A stretch of 60,495 bases of DNA from Staphylococcus simiae (GCF_002902085.1 NZ_PPQR01000078.1:1-60495); one strand, 5' to 3'. Shown: positions 41,371 through 51,770, counted from the first letter of the stretch. Translations and numbers: made by a program. Notes: generated by a model from the letters alone, not told the origin.

Positions 41371-42228
41371 TTGAATCCAAAAGTAAAAGGTATTATTGCA
41401 ATTTTAATTTCAGCTATCGGTTTCAGTTTTATGTCAGTATTTTTTAGATTGGCCGGAGATTTACCTGTCTTTCAAAAATCACTAGCTAGAAACTTAGTAG
41501 CTATGTTTATACCCTTATATTTTATTTTTAAATACAAACAGCCAATGTTTGGTAAACTTTCTAGTCAGCCCTTACTTATCACACGATCTACATTGGGCCT
41601 TATCGGTGTGTTATTAAATATTTTTGCTATTGATCATATGGTATTAAGTGATGCTGACTCTTTAATGAAATTAAATCCATTTTGGACTATTTTATTAAGC
41701 TTAATTTTCTTACATGAAAAAGTTAGAAAGTATCAAATTACAGCTATGCTTATCGCAATTATAGGTATGTTACTTATAGTGAAACCTGAATTTTCATCAT
41801 CAATGATACCATCATTAATTGGTTTATTATCAGGTATCTTTGCTGCATCAGCTTATACATGTGTTAGAGCTTTAAGTTCTAGAGAAGGACCATATACGAT
41901 AGTATTCTACTTTTCTTTATTTTCTGTAGTAGTATTAATACCGTTTACTATCTTTACTTATGTTCCAATGTCTAATTTACAATTATTGTATTTATTAGGC
42001 GCAGGTTTGTCAGCAGCTGTAGGTCAAATTGGTATCACACTTGCCTATAGTTTTGCAGCAGCAAAAGATATATCGATTTTCACATATGCGTCAATTATTT
42101 TCACAGCATTGTTTGGCTTTATTCTATTTGGCGAATCACCAGATTTATATGCTACACTAGGTTATGTTGTAATTATTGGTGCAAGTTATTATATGTTTGA
42201 AAAAGCACGTCGTGAAGCAAAATCATAA
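41371..42228 (+). CDS. EamA-family (DMT) transporter
   Basis: A 285-residue membrane protein with ten predicted helices in two homologous EamA halves (first starting GIIAILISAIGFSFMSVFFR, second near IPSLIGLLSGIFAASAYTCV) and a short basic tail. DMT transporters usually export metabolites; the substrate is unknown. The start is TTG 41371 after AGAGGCGA; no nearby ATG fits. queF follows after 35 nt, probably in one transcript. Confidence 0.87.
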   Translation: MNPKVKGIIAILISAIGFSFMSVFFRLAGDLPVFQKSLARNLVAMFIPLYFIFKYKQPMFGKLSSQPLLITRSTLGLIGVLLNIFAIDHMVLSDADSLMKLNPFWTILLSLIFLHEKVRKYQITAMLIAIIGMLLIVKPEFSSSMIPSLIGLLSGIFAASAYTCVRALSSREGPYTIVFYFSLFSVVVLIPFTIFTYVPMSNLQLLYLLGAGLSAAVGQIGITLAYSFAAAKDISIFTYASIIFTALFGFILFGESPDLYATLGYVVIIGASYYMFEKARREAKS

Positions 42229-42263
42229 AAAAGCTATTTTATTAACATAACAAAGGAGAAAAT

Positions 42264-42767
42264 ATGATGACACAAGGTCGACAACAAGATGAATTACAAG
42301 ATATTACATTATTAGGAAATCAAAATAACCAATATCACTTTGATTATAGACCTGATGTTTTAGAATCATTTGATAACAAACATCAAGGCAGAGATTATTT
42401 CGTGAAATTTAATTGTCCAGAGTTCACTTCTTTATGTCCTATTACAGGTCAACCTGATTTTGCAACTATTTATATTTCTTATATTCCTAACATTAAAATG
42501 GTTGAATCTAAATCATTGAAATTATATTTATTTAGTTTTAGAAATCATGGAGACTTTCATGAAGATTGTATGAATATCATTATGAATGATTTAATTGAAC
42601 TAATGGATCCACATTATATTGAGGTGTGGGGTAAATTCACACCACGTGGTGGTATCTCAATCGATCCTTACACAAACTATGGTCGACCAAATACTAAATA
42701 TGAAACGATGGCTGAACATCGTTTGATGAACCATGACCTGTATCCTGAGAAAATTGACAACCGTTAA
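42264..42767 (+). CDS. queF: NADPH-dependent 7-cyano-7-deazaguanine reductase
   Basis: Reduces preQ0 to preQ1 in queuosine synthesis, using two NADPH. The 167-residue YkvM-type protein has catalytic Cys58 in [13 protein letters not shown] with Asp65 seven residues on, and the QueF signature [20 protein letters not shown]. Two ATGs in a row follow AAAGGAG, so the start may be 42264 or 42267. No other queuosine gene or preQ1 riboswitch is visible here. Confidence 0.96.
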   Translation: MMTQGRQQDELQDITLLGNQNNQYHFDYRPDVLESFDNKHQGRDYFVKFNCPEFTSLCPITGQPDFATIYISYIPNIKMVESKSLKLYLFSFRNHGDFHEDCMNIIMNDLIELMDPHYIEVWGKFTPRGGISIDPYTNYGRPNTKYETMAEHRLMNHDLYPEKIDNR

Positions 42768-42783
42768 TAATATGTAATATATA

Positions 42784-42830
42784 AACGCTTAGATGTCATA
42801 TTAAAATGTCATTTAAGCGTTATTTTTTAC
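42784..42830 (+). terminator. queF terminator
   Basis: AACGCTTAGATG (42784-42795) pairs with CATTTAAGCGTT (42810-42821), followed by ATTTTTTA, 17 nt after the queF stop. Confidence 0.88.
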
Positions 42831-43412
42831 TCTTTTTTAAGAATTAAAACTTTAAAAGTGTTGCTAATGACTTACTTATATAGCTAGTTAAATGCCAAGC
42901 AACGTGTACACTTCTAATATCCTTATATTAAAGTGTTAAATGCCGAACACAAGATATAAATTGCACTATATCTACATAAGAAAGTTTGGTCAATAACTGT
43001 GTGTCTTAAAAATAGTTAGCGAACCCATTTCATACAACTCTAGTTAATCGTAGCTGAGGTTCAATTACTAAATACTTTTCTAAACTTTTTATGAACCACA
43101 ACATACTCCTTCTCCGAATGATATTTTAATTCAATCGTTATTAATTCAATAATAAGATTGTTCAACACTTTATTTTTTATATTGTAATATTCGTAATCTT
43201 GCTATAAATCAATAATTTTTTTATAGAAAGCTATTGCACTTCGTCCGTTTTCAGTATATTTTTATATTATCTATAATTTATTGTACGTGTTCAATAACAG
43301 AATATTCTAAATATTTCTACTTTTTTCGTTTATTGAAAGTTCTCTTATACGGGCGTACAATCAGATTTAATTACATATTTTGTATTAGGGGAAGAAAGGA
43401 TGGGATGTACAT
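42831..43412 (+). other. dtpT upstream region with an orphan hairpin
   Basis: About 580 bp with no credible gene. A hairpin CAATC(G)TTATTA/TAATAAGATTG (43132-43160) is followed about 10 nt later by ATTTTTTAT. It resembles a plus-strand terminator with no gene in front of it, since queF already ends at 42784-42830. An open frame at 43234-43416 has no ribosome-binding site or recognisable features. Confidence 0.35.
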
Positions 43413-44918
43413 ATGACACAACACAACTCCCATGGAAGTGAAATACAAGAAATACCACAGACAGGATTCTTCGGACACCCTAGAGGTTTAGGAGTGCTCT
43501 TCTTTGTAGAATTCTGGGAACGATTCAGTTATTACGGCATGCGTGCATTACTGCTCTTCTATATGTACTATGCAATTGTTGATAATGGTTTAGGCATTGA
43601 TAAGACAACAGCAATGTCAATTATGTCTGTATATGGAGCTTTAATTTACATGACATCTATTCCAGGTGGTTGGATTGCTGACCGCATTACAGGAACGCGT
43701 GGCGCAACTTTAATTGGTGCTGTATTTATTATCATTGGACATATTTGTTTAAGTTTACCATTTGCATTATTTGGTCTATTTGCATCCATGTTCTTTATCA
43801 TCATTGGTTCTGGTTTAATGAAACCAAACATTTCTAATATTGTTGGTCGCTTATATCCAGAAAATGACAAACGTATGGATGCTGGTTTCGTAATCTTCTA
43901 TATGTCTGTTAATATGGGTGCTTTAATTTCACCAATTGTGCTACAACAATTTCTTGATGTAAAGAATTTCCACGGCGGTTTCTTAATTGCTGCTATTGGT
44001 ATGGCATTAGGCTTAGTCTGGTATATTCTTTTCAATCGCAAAAACTTGGGTAATGTTGGTATGAAACCGACTAATCCACTTAGTCCAGCAGAAAAGAAAA
44101 AATATGGTACAACGATAGGAATTATTACTGCTATTGTAGTAATTGTTTTAGCTATAACTATTATAACTAATTCGTTTTCATTTAATTTAATAAGTAATAC
44201 AGTATTAGTCCTTGGATTAGCGTTACCAGTCATTTACTTTACTATAATGATAAAAAGTAAGGATGTTACGGATACTGAACGCTCACGCGTAAAAGCGTTC
44301 ATACCGTTATTTATTTTAGGTATGCTGTTCTGGGCAATTCAAGAACAAGGTTCTAACGTTTTAAATGTCTATGGTATTGAACAATCTGATATGAAATTAA
44401 ACTTATTTGGCTGGAAAACGAACTTTGGAGCAGCTATTTTCCAATCAATTAACCCACTTTTCATATTGTTATTAGCACCAATCATTTCATTATTATGGCA
44501 AAAATTAGGTACTAAACAACCAAGTTTACCTGTCAAGTTTGCAATTGGTACTACACTGGCTGGTGCTTCATATATACTTATTGGTATCATTGGTTATGCA
44601 TCAGGTTCAGCACACTTCTCCGTTAACTGGGTAATCTTATCATATATTATTTGTGTTATTGGTGAATTATGTTTATCGCCAACCGGTAATAGTGCTGCAG
44701 TTAAGCTTGCACCAAAATCATTCAATGCACAAATGATGAGTATTTGGTATTTAACTAATGCTTCTGCACAAGCACTTAATGGTACATTAGTTAAATTAAT
44801 CAAACCACTTGGTCAAACTAATTACTTTATTTTCTTAGGTGTTGTAGCCATTGTTGTAACATTAATTGTCTTATGCTTCACGCCTAAAATAGTTAAAGCA
44901 ATGAAAGGTGTACGTTAG
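43413..44918 (+). CDS. dtpT: di-/tripeptide proton symporter (POT family)
   Basis: A 501-residue POT/PTR2 transporter with about 14 helices that imports di- and tripeptides with protons. The family marks are FFVEFWERFSYYGMRALL (the ExxERFxYY motif in helix 1), GGWIADRITGTRGAT and GSGLMKPNISNIVG. The ATG at 43413 has GGGATG 7 nt upstream, a modest ribosome-binding site. It is monocistronic. With pepT in the same window, it supplies substrates for intracellular peptidases. Confidence 0.95.
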   Translation: MTQHNSHGSEIQEIPQTGFFGHPRGLGVLFFVEFWERFSYYGMRALLLFYMYYAIVDNGLGIDKTTAMSIMSVYGALIYMTSIPGGWIADRITGTRGATLIGAVFIIIGHICLSLPFALFGLFASMFFIIIGSGLMKPNISNIVGRLYPENDKRMDAGFVIFYMSVNMGALISPIVLQQFLDVKNFHGGFLIAAIGMALGLVWYILFNRKNLGNVGMKPTNPLSPAEKKKYGTTIGIITAIVVIVLAITIITNSFSFNLISNTVLVLGLALPVIYFTIMIKSKDVTDTERSRVKAFIPLFILGMLFWAIQEQGSNVLNVYGIEQSDMKLNLFGWKTNFGAAIFQSINPLFILLLAPIISLLWQKLGTKQPSLPVKFAIGTTLAGASYILIGIIGYASGSAHFSVNWVILSYIICVIGELCLSPTGNSAAVKLAPKSFNAQMMSIWYLTNASAQALNGTLVKLIKPLGQTNYFIFLGVVAIVVTLIVLCFTPKIVKAMKGVR

Positions 44919-44935
44919 TCACCTATTTATACATT

Positions 44936-44977
44936 AAACTGTTATCAAAGAAAAACTTTGGTAACAGTTTTTCTTTT
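44936..44977 (+). terminator. dtpT terminator
   Basis: AAACTGTTA and CAAAG pair with CTTTG and TAACAGTTT across a five-A loop and are followed by TTCTTTT, 18 nt past the stop. Confidence 0.88.
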
Positions 44978-44995
44978 AACTGATTCTTTTAGATT

Positions 44996-45487
44996 CTCTT
45001 TTTTTTAGGACTGACAAAAAGCGAATAATTTAAATTGAAAATTAATTTGAGCCGAAACTCCTGAGGTATGGACCCAACATAGAGAAACTGTGAAACAGTT
45101 TCTACAATCAATGATAGTTGGGCATTGGGGCCCCAACATAGAAAAATTCTATTTATAGAATTTTTACTGTAATGTGCAAATTGGTCAAGAGCTAGTAAAG
45201 ATTAAAAATCTAAGTTGCTTTAAATGATTATAATTGGTTGCTAGCGCAACAATTGCATAGGGACCCAACATAGAGAATTTCGTCAAGAAATTCTACGGAC
45301 AATGCAGGTTGGGCAAGAGCTAGTAAAGATTAAAAATCTAAGTTGCTTTAAATGATTACAATTGATTGCTAGCGCAACAATTGCATAAGAGCTAGTAAAG
45401 ATTAAAAATCTAACTAGCTCTAAATGTGCAAGCTGGGGTGCGAGTCTTAAAAAAATTATGTATCAGTCTAATTTGTTAGAGAACCTT
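44996..45487 (+). repeat. STAR-type composite element, full copy
   Basis: Left border 44996-45033, a GAGCCGAAACTCCTGAGG block (45048-45065), then inverted STAR modules (GGACCCAACATAG, GGGGCCCCAACATAG and GGGACCCAACATAG). Each module carries a hairpin such as GAAACTGT/ACAGTTTC or GAATTTC/GAAATTC. Three copies of the 67-bp-type unit (AGAGCTAGTAAAGATT...) follow, and the right border ends at 45487. It occupies most of the gap before the lipid kinase gene. Confidence 0.8.
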
Positions 45488-45579
45488 CTTTTAACCCATT
45501 AAATGTTTTATAGTTAAAATTAAAAAAATTGGGTATATATAATTAAATGACGAATCAAGTATAGGAAGAAGGCATTGAC

Positions 45580-46494
45580 ATGGAAAATAAATACACACAT
45601 GGCGTACTATTTTATCATGAACATAGTGGCTTAAAAAATATAAATGAAGGTATTGGAGAAGTTACTAAATCACTAAGTTCTATATGTAAACATCTTTCTA
45701 TTCAATTAAGTGAAAATGAAGGTGATATTATCAAATATTGCCAAAAAATTAAAGACAAACAGTATGCTGATGATATTGATATTTTATTTATTTTAGGTGG
45801 AGATGGTACTGTAAATGAATTAGTTAACGGTGTCATGACACATCAATTAAACTTACCAATTGGTATTTTACCTGGTGGTACTTTTAATGATTTCACTAAG
45901 ACCTTGAATTTAAATCCTAACCATAAACAAGCTAGTGAACAACTCGTATCATCACAAGTTGGTAGTTACGATGTTATTAAAGTGAACGATCAATATGCGT
46001 TGAACTTTGTTGGTTTAGGACTCATTGTTCAAAATGCTGAAAATGTACAAGATGGTTCTAAAGATATTTTTGGTAAACTGAGTTATGTCGGTTCAACAGT
46101 CAAAACATTAATGAACCCTAGTAAATTTACATATGACTTAACAATAGATGGCAAAAATTATACTGGTGAAACATCTATGATATTAACTGCAAACGGACCT
46201 TTTATTGGCGGCAGTAGAATTCCTTTAACTGACCTATCACCACAAGATGGTGAATTAAACACTTTCATTTTTAATGATCAAAGTTTTAGTATTTTAAATG
46301 ATATTTTCAAAAAACGTGATAGTATGAATTGGAATGAAATTACTCAAGGTATTAATCATATCGCAGGTAAAGAAATTACTTTATCTACTGACCCAGTAAT
46401 GAAAATAGATGTTGATGGTGAAATTTGTCTCAACACACCAATTAAAATTGAAGTATTACCTAAAGCTATACAATTATTAACATTTGTTAATTAA
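45580..46494 (+). CDS. diacylglycerol/lipid kinase family protein
   Basis: A 304-residue protein of the YegS/BmrU/DagK-like family. The ATP-binding [15 protein letters not shown] near residues 68-82 and the [15 protein letters not shown] segment are intact, and the C-terminal beta-sandwich contains [17 protein letters not shown]. It would phosphorylate a lipid such as diacylglycerol. It is a paralogue-type member and I cannot say that it is DgkB, which in S. aureus lies elsewhere. The start ATG 45580 follows GGAAGAAGG. Confidence 0.85.
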   Translation: MENKYTHGVLFYHEHSGLKNINEGIGEVTKSLSSICKHLSIQLSENEGDIIKYCQKIKDKQYADDIDILFILGGDGTVNELVNGVMTHQLNLPIGILPGGTFNDFTKTLNLNPNHKQASEQLVSSQVGSYDVIKVNDQYALNFVGLGLIVQNAENVQDGSKDIFGKLSYVGSTVKTLMNPSKFTYDLTIDGKNYTGETSMILTANGPFIGGSRIPLTDLSPQDGELNTFIFNDQSFSILNDIFKKRDSMNWNEITQGINHIAGKEITLSTDPVMKIDVDGEICLNTPIKIEVLPKAIQLLTFVN

Positions 46495-46500
46495 TAAGAC

Positions 46501-46582
46501 AAAAAAGCTATCTAGCGAAGTAGAATCAAGTACAGTTATTTACTGTTTTTAACATCATTCTACTTTTAGATAGCTCTTTTTT
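46501..46582. terminator. convergent terminator
   Basis: AAAAAAGCTATCTA and GTAGAAT (from 46501) pair with ATTCTAC and TAGATAGCT (to about 46575), then TTTTTTT. It is A-rich on one side and T-rich on the other, so it serves both the lipid kinase and the nucleotidase genes. Confidence 0.9.
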
Positions 46583-46586
46583 TATA

Positions 46587-47126
46587 TTATTTAGTGTCAT
46601 TCAAAAAATAATGTTCAACATCCTGCCAACCATTGACACGAGTGAAACGATCATCATTTATATTGTGTACAGCAGTAAACATAATAGGTTTACCACTAAA
46701 AATTTCTAATTGTCTTGGATTATCATCGATTAAATAATCTGCTTTGACAATATTTTTACGTCCACAAAATACAAAATGTTGTGGATCTAAAAATGGAAAG
46801 AATTCTAATAACCACTCATATTTATCTTCAAATGACGTTGGAACGTCCATTGCAGCAGTTGCAATATAAACATCATAGTGTTTATTTAATTTTTCAACTA
46901 CGTCTTGAGCATGTGGCATAACCTTTAAATTTCTAAAAAATCCAGGTTCCCTTAAAATATCAGTAATTAGTCCATCATGTTCTGGTATGACATGTTTTAA
47001 CTTCTGACCATTTAAATCTTCCATTTTAATTCCCAAAGATTCCCTGTAATTGACTGCTTCTACTATTTCACCGAGTGTATCAGCCAATACTTCATCCATA
47101 TCTATAGCGATTGATTCGCGTGCCAT
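46587..47126 (-). CDS. 5'(3')-deoxyribonucleotidase
   Basis: A 179-residue HAD-superfamily protein of the NT5C type. The nucleophile motif is DMDEVLAD (Asp9 and Asp11), with IATAA as motif II and the acidic motif [10 protein letters not shown]. It should remove phosphate from deoxynucleoside monophosphates and so trim dNTP pools, opposite to nrdIEF. ATG 47126 follows GAGGAGAAG. Confidence 0.87.
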   Translation of the reverse strand: MARESIAIDMDEVLADTLGEIVEAVNYRESLGIKMEDLNGQKLKHVIPEHDGLITDILREPGFFRNLKVMPHAQDVVEKLNKHYDVYIATAAMDVPTSFEDKYEWLLEFFPFLDPQHFVFCGRKNIVKADYLIDDNPRQLEIFSGKPIMFTAVHNINDDRFTRVNGWQDVEHYFLNDTK

Positions 47127-47204
47127 GTTAATCTTCTCCTCAATATTTCTCTTTTGTTAAATTATAGCAAACATCATACAATTAACAAATAACTGCGTAA
47201 ATGA

Positions 47205-47375
47205 TAGGAGTTGGACAGAAATAAATTTTCGACAAAAGTTATTTCGCAATCCCACCCCGGCAAGACTGACTAGGTTTTTAAAATGTTGATTTATCAGCAT
47301 TTTGAATACCAGACAATTACTGCCAAATGCTTAATTTTTAGTGTAAAATACATTTTGTCCCAGGTTGGTCCAATT
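47205..47375 (+). repeat. large-hairpin repeat, copy 2
   Basis: It starts with GAAATAA-TTTT...AAAAGTTATTTC, then GGCAAGACTGACTAG, a hairpin with GGTTTTTAAAATGTTGAT and ATCAGCATTTTGAATACC arms, then ATTACTGCC. The 47127-47430 interval holds this repeat and little else. Confidence 0.75.
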
Positions 47376-47430
47376 TAAATCTATATTATATTGAAGTAAG
47401 TTTATAAAAATAGTCTTTATAACCTATACA

Positions 47431-48486
47431 TCAATAATTAAAATGTCTCAAGACGTCCAACATTTTATCATTTTGTTCTTCGAAACCAATAGTAATCCTT
47501 ACACCAGTAGGGAATGGTCGTGTAATACAACCTACATTTAATAATGCTTCATATAAGTCATTCACACGGTCTGTTTTAACGAAGATAAAATTAGTTTGAC
47601 TTGGCAAAAAGTGCTTACTTTGAGGTATATCATAAAATCTTTGACGCTGTTCACTATTTTTCTGTGTTACCTCATGTAAATAATCTTGATCTTCTAATGC
47701 TGCTACCGCCGCATATTCAGATAAACGTGTGACATTAAATGGTGGTCTTATGATATTCCATTTAGTTATTGCTTGTTCACTAGCTACAACATAACCTACA
47801 CGTAAACCAGCTAAACCATATGCTTTAGAAAATGTTCTTAACAAAAAAGCATTATCATATTGTTGTTGAATAGCTAATGTATCAGGGAAGTCTTCAGCAG
47901 TGACAAACTCAAAATAAGCTTCATCAATAATGACGGGTACATGTGATGGGACACGAGCCATAAAGTCTTCTAAATCTTCATGACTAAAATACGTACCAGT
48001 TGGATTATTAGGATTACATAACCAAACTAATTTAGTATCGTTATCAATTGAATTGATTATTCCTTCTAAATCAAATCCACCGTCTTTTAATGGCACTTGT
48101 ACAACATTAGCCGCTTCTACAATTGCATTATGATAATATTGACCAAACGTCGCTTCACTTGTAACGATTGTATCTCCTGGCGTTAATACAGCTCTTGAAA
48201 TCATTAATATAACTTCATCTAAACCAGCGCCAAATAAAATACGTGAAGGTGCTACGTTTAAATGTTTACTAATGGCTTGTTTTAACAATGGAGACCCTGT
48301 TTCTGGATAATAATATAGTTCATCTAAATGATCTTTAATGGCCTCTTTAACTTTAGGAGAAGGTCCATATAAATTTTCATTTGACGCTAATTTAAAGAGT
48401 TCACCTTCAATACCATATTTCTCTTTTAATGCCCTTGGAGATAAACCTGGCTCATATGCCGATAATTGATTCAGCTGTTCTTTCAT
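47431..48486 (-). CDS. hisC: histidinol-phosphate aminotransferase
   Basis: PLP enzyme that transaminates imidazole-acetol phosphate in histidine synthesis; such enzymes may also act on aromatic keto acids. The 351-residue protein has [21 protein letters not shown] and the PLP lysine in [19 protein letters not shown] 48486 matches the family N-terminus, but a TTG two codons upstream (48492) is better spaced from AGGAGG, so the start is open. It lies apart from any his operon. Confidence 0.93.
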   Translation of the reverse strand: MKEQLNQLSAYEPGLSPRALKEKYGIEGELFKLASNENLYGPSPKVKEAIKDHLDELYYYPETGSPLLKQAISKHLNVAPSRILFGAGLDEVILMISRAVLTPGDTIVTSEATFGQYYHNAIVEAANVVQVPLKDGGFDLEGIINSIDNDTKLVWLCNPNNPTGTYFSHEDLEDFMARVPSHVPVIIDEAYFEFVTAEDFPDTLAIQQQYDNAFLLRTFSKAYGLAGLRVGYVVASEQAITKWNIIRPPFNVTRLSEYAAVAALEDQDYLHEVTQKNSEQRQRFYDIPQSKHFLPSQTNFIFVKTDRVNDLYEALLNVGCITRPFPTGVRITIGFEEQNDKMLDVLRHFNY

Positions 48487-48653
48487 AATCAAAACAGTCC
48501 TCCTTTAAATAAACTGAAATTTTAAAAAACTTATGCTCATTATATACCTCATTATTATCAAAATGCAATGCTCTGTCATAATAACTGTTATAATTGTTAA
48601 CGACGTAAATTTTACGTTATGATAAAAAAACAATTTATCAAAGGAGCATATAT

Positions 48654-48959
48654 ATGCCAACAACCAAACAATATCATGATGATATACTAGCAAGCTTAGA
48701 TAGTCATCATTTAACAACGCGTAAAATGATGGGAGAATATTTGCTTTATTTTGACAAAGTATTAATAGGTGGTTTTTATGATAATCGTATCTTACTTAAG
48801 CAAACACCCCAACCTATGACACTATTACAAAGCGTACCACTAGTTGAGCCTTATAAAAATGCTAAGAAAATGTATCATATTGATCATACTTTTTCTAACG
48901 AACAAATATTAAATATTATGAAAGATATTCAACAACAATTAAATAAATACCCTATATAA
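48654..48959 (+). CDS. TfoX N-terminal domain protein
   Basis: A 101-residue protein with the TfoX-N pattern TTRKMMGEYLLYFDKVLIGGFYDNRILLK. In gamma-proteobacteria TfoX governs competence, but stand-alone TfoX-N proteins in Firmicutes have no proven role. ATG 48654 follows AAAGGAGC. It is divergent from hisC. Confidence 0.8.
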   Translation: MPTTKQYHDDILASLDSHHLTTRKMMGEYLLYFDKVLIGGFYDNRILLKQTPQPMTLLQSVPLVEPYKNAKKMYHIDHTFSNEQILNIMKDIQQQLNKYPI

Positions 48960-48989
48960 GTAGCATCTTGTTAGCTTCTCATATAGGGT
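48949..48989. terminator. weak convergent terminator
   Basis: ACCCTATAT (48949-48957, overlapping the end of the TfoX-N gene) pairs with ATATAGGGT (48981-48989). The flanks are only moderately T-rich, so efficiency is uncertain. Confidence 0.5.
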
Positions 48990-49072
48990 GTGTTATTGAT
49001 ATATTATACTATTCACTATTCATTAATCTTAATTGTCTCACTGTAATGATATGAAATGTCACTATAAGTTAT

Positions 49073-50590
49073 TTAATTCTTAATAATACCTTTTTTAGTT
49101 AAATAATCTTTTGCAACAGTATAGGGATCTTCATTTTTAACAGTTACTTTGTAGTTCATAGTCTGCATATCTTCATCAGAAATTTTATTTTCTAATTTAT
49201 TTAATGGTTTTATAATTTCAGGATGTTCTTTTAAGAATTTTTCTTTAAATAGTGGTGCTCCTTGATATGGTGGGAAGACATGTTTATCGTCTTTTAATAC
49301 TACCATATCATATTGTTTTAATTCGGCATCTGTTGAGTAAGCATCGATTAGATTAATATCGTTTTTATTTACAGCTTGGTATCTTAATTTCGGTTCCATT
49401 GTTTTGACATTACTTAAGTCTAGATTATATGCCTTTTTTATAGCTTTGTAACCGTCTGGACGATCATTAAACTCTAAAGTAAATCCTGGTTTTAATTGAT
49501 CTTTAACTTTATTTAAATCCCCAATTGTTCGAATATGATGCTTGTCAGCAAAATCTTTTTTTACTGCTAGTGCATACGTATTATTATATTTCATTGGTTT
49601 TAACATTGTCATATGATATTGACGTTCTAAACTATGTTTCGCTTGCTCATAAACTTGATGTTCTTGCTTTGATTTTAAATCTTCTTTCGTTAATTCACCT
49701 AGAACCGTACCTGTGAATTCAAGATATCCGTCAATATCATCTGATTTTAAAGCATTAAATAAAAATGCTGTTTTACCCATACCATCCTTTATTTCAACAG
49801 AATCCTTTGTATCATTTTCTATTAAAATTTTATACATATTTGTAATTACTGAAGGTTCGGAACCAAGTTTACCAGCTAACGTTATTTTATCTCCCTTATT
49901 GGCAAATAATGGTATAACAATGGCCAGTATAATAATTAACACTATCGTACCCAGAGTAATGAGTAATTTTCGATAAGATAGGTGTGCCATAAAACGTAAA
50001 ATTAAATCAAAAACGATAGCAAGTAATGCTGCCGGTATTGCACCTAATAAAATTAATGATGCATTGTTTCTATCTATGCCGAGTAATATTAAATCTCCTA
50101 ACCCACCAGCACCAATTAATGCTGCTAATGTAGCTGTCCCAATAATTAAAACCATAGCCGTTCTGATACCAGCCATAATTACTGGCATCGCAATAGGTAA
50201 TTCCACCTTCGTTAAACGTCTAAGTGGTTTCATACCTATCCCTTTTGCCGCTTCAATTAAAGAACTATCAACTTCACTTATACCTGTATATGTATTTCTT
50301 AAAATAGGTAATAAGGCGTAAACTACCAGTGCAATAATTGCTGGTACACGGCCAATACCAAACAATGGAATCATTAAACCTAGTAATGCCAAAGAAGGTA
50401 TAGTTTGTAATATAGCAGCAATATTCATCACAATTTCAGATATTGTTTTCGTTTTTGTCAGCAAAATACCCAGAGGTACAGCAATCGCTGTAGCTATCAA
50501 CAAAGCTATAAAAGAAATTTGAATATGTTCAAGTAATGTAGAAAGCAGCTGTCCTTGTCGTTCACTTAAAATTTGCCAAAAACTATTCAT
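49073..50590 (-). CDS. osmolyte ABC transporter permease fused to binding domain
   Basis: A 505-residue fusion. Residues 1-210 are a six-helix OpuCB/ProW-type permease with LGILLTK and the ABC-contact EAAKGIGMKPLRRLTKVELPIAMPVI. After a further transmembrane segment, residues about 230-505 form an OpuAC/OpuCC-type binding protein with KLGSEPSVITN and DGYLEFTGTVLGEL. It should import glycine betaine, choline or carnitine for osmoprotection. Its start overlaps the ATPase gene by 8 nt. In S. aureus this locus is called opuB-like, separate from opuC. Confidence 0.88.
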   Translation of the reverse strand: MNSFWQILSERQGQLLSTLLEHIQISFIALLIATAIAVPLGILLTKTKTISEIVMNIAAILQTIPSLALLGLMIPLFGIGRVPAIIALVVYALLPILRNTYTGISEVDSSLIEAAKGIGMKPLRRLTKVELPIAMPVIMAGIRTAMVLIIGTATLAALIGAGGLGDLILLGIDRNNASLILLGAIPAALLAIVFDLILRFMAHLSYRKLLITLGTIVLIIILAIVIPLFANKGDKITLAGKLGSEPSVITNMYKILIENDTKDSVEIKDGMGKTAFLFNALKSDDIDGYLEFTGTVLGELTKEDLKSKQEHQVYEQAKHSLERQYHMTMLKPMKYNNTYALAVKKDFADKHHIRTIGDLNKVKDQLKPGFTLEFNDRPDGYKAIKKAYNLDLSNVKTMEPKLRYQAVNKNDINLIDAYSTDAELKQYDMVVLKDDKHVFPPYQGAPLFKEKFLKEHPEIIKPLNKLENKISDEDMQTMNYKVTVKNEDPYTVAKDYLTKKGIIKN

Positions 50591-51557
50591 GACTAGCTAC
50601 CTCCTTATGTTGCGATAAATATTCAAAAATATCTTGTCTTGTAATGACATATTCATGACCGCTACTATTGCTAACAATAGCCGCATCATGTTGCGATAAT
50701 AGTTGATATAACTCTTCAACGACTTGATTATCATTAACTTTTGGAAGATCACTTTGATATTGTGCTTCATTAATCGGTCTATAAATGTTCAATTCTCTAA
50801 TATATTTTTTATCAATGGACGTCTGATTATTATTAGTTAAATGACTACCCATAAATTGCTTAACAAAGTCACTTTGAGGATGCTCTTTAAAGCCGTCTGG
50901 TGTATCAATTTGCTCAATGTGACCTTCATTAAGTAAACATATTTTATCTCCTAATTTCATTGCTTCTTGTATATCATGTGTTACAAAAACAATGGTTTTT
51001 TTGATCTTTTGTTGTAAATTCAATAAATCATCTTGTAATTTTTCACGACTAATCGGATCTAATGCACTAAAAGGCTCATCCATTAAAATGACAGGTGGAT
51101 CAGCTGCAAGTGCTCTAATCACACCAACACGTTGGCGTTGTCCCCCAGATAATTCATCAGGTTTCCTATTTTTATATTTTTCCGGTTCTAAACCAACCAT
51201 ATCAAGTAATTCATTAACGCGTTGATCAATCTCTTTTTCTTTCCACTTTTTCATTTGTGGTACTTGTGCAATATTTTCTTTTATTGTCATATGTGGAAAT
51301 AAGGCGATTTGTTGTAGTACATAGCCGATGTCCCAACGCATCTCGTAAACTGGATAATCACTAATAGGTTTATTGTTAAAATAAATATATCCTTCACTTA
51401 AATCAATTAATCTATTTATCATTTTTAATGTCGTTGTTTTCCCACAACCTGAAGGACCTATTAAGACGAAAAACTCACCTTCATTTATATCGAAACTAAT
51501 GTTATCAACTGCGACGTTGTTATTATAACGCTTAGTCACATTTTTAAATTTAATCAC
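50583..51557 (-). CDS. osmolyte ABC transporter ATPase
   Basis: A 324-residue ATPase of the OpuCA/ProV group: Walker A GPSGCGKTT (36-44), signature LSGGQRQRVGVI, Walker B VILMDEPFSALD and switch His in VTHDIQEA. The C-terminal 90 residues hold only a remnant of the CBS pair that senses ionic strength in OpuA/OpuC, ending EYVITRQDIFEYL. ATG 51557 follows AGAGGTG. It is the first gene of a two-gene operon; the 51558-51720 gap contains its promoter. Confidence 0.9.
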   Translation of the reverse strand: MIKFKNVTKRYNNNVAVDNISFDINEGEFFVLIGPSGCGKTTTLKMINRLIDLSEGYIYFNNKPISDYPVYEMRWDIGYVLQQIALFPHMTIKENIAQVPQMKKWKEKEIDQRVNELLDMVGLEPEKYKNRKPDELSGGQRQRVGVIRALAADPPVILMDEPFSALDPISREKLQDDLLNLQQKIKKTIVFVTHDIQEAMKLGDKICLLNEGHIEQIDTPDGFKEHPQSDFVKQFMGSHLTNNNQTSIDKKYIRELNIYRPINEAQYQSDLPKVNDNQVVEELYQLLSQHDAAIVSNSSGHEYVITRQDIFEYLSQHKEVASHE

Positions 51558-51720
51558 TGTGGCACCTCTTTATTTATCTTTGCTAATTACTGATATAATT
51601 TGTTTATTCCCTATTTAACCACGTTTAACTCAATTTTAATATTCAAATGCTTTAAATTTATTACATTTTTTCAATTAAGGATATTTATTAAAATTCTTGT
51701 ATTTAAATGTTTTAAAGATA

Positions 51721-51764
51721 GAAAAAAGCTTTAGTAATACTACTAATTAAGTACTACTAAAGCT
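51721..51764 (-). terminator. recQ terminator
   Basis: AGCTTTAGTA (51727-51736) pairs with TACTAAAGCT (51755-51764), followed on the minus strand by TTTTTTC, starting 6 nt past the recQ stop. Confidence 0.88.
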
Positions 51765-51770
51765 ATACAA

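Noticed and set aside
43234..43416. 60-codon open frame before dtpT
   Set aside because: No ribosome-binding site, Tyr/Phe-rich from AT-rich DNA, and it runs into the dtpT start in another frame.
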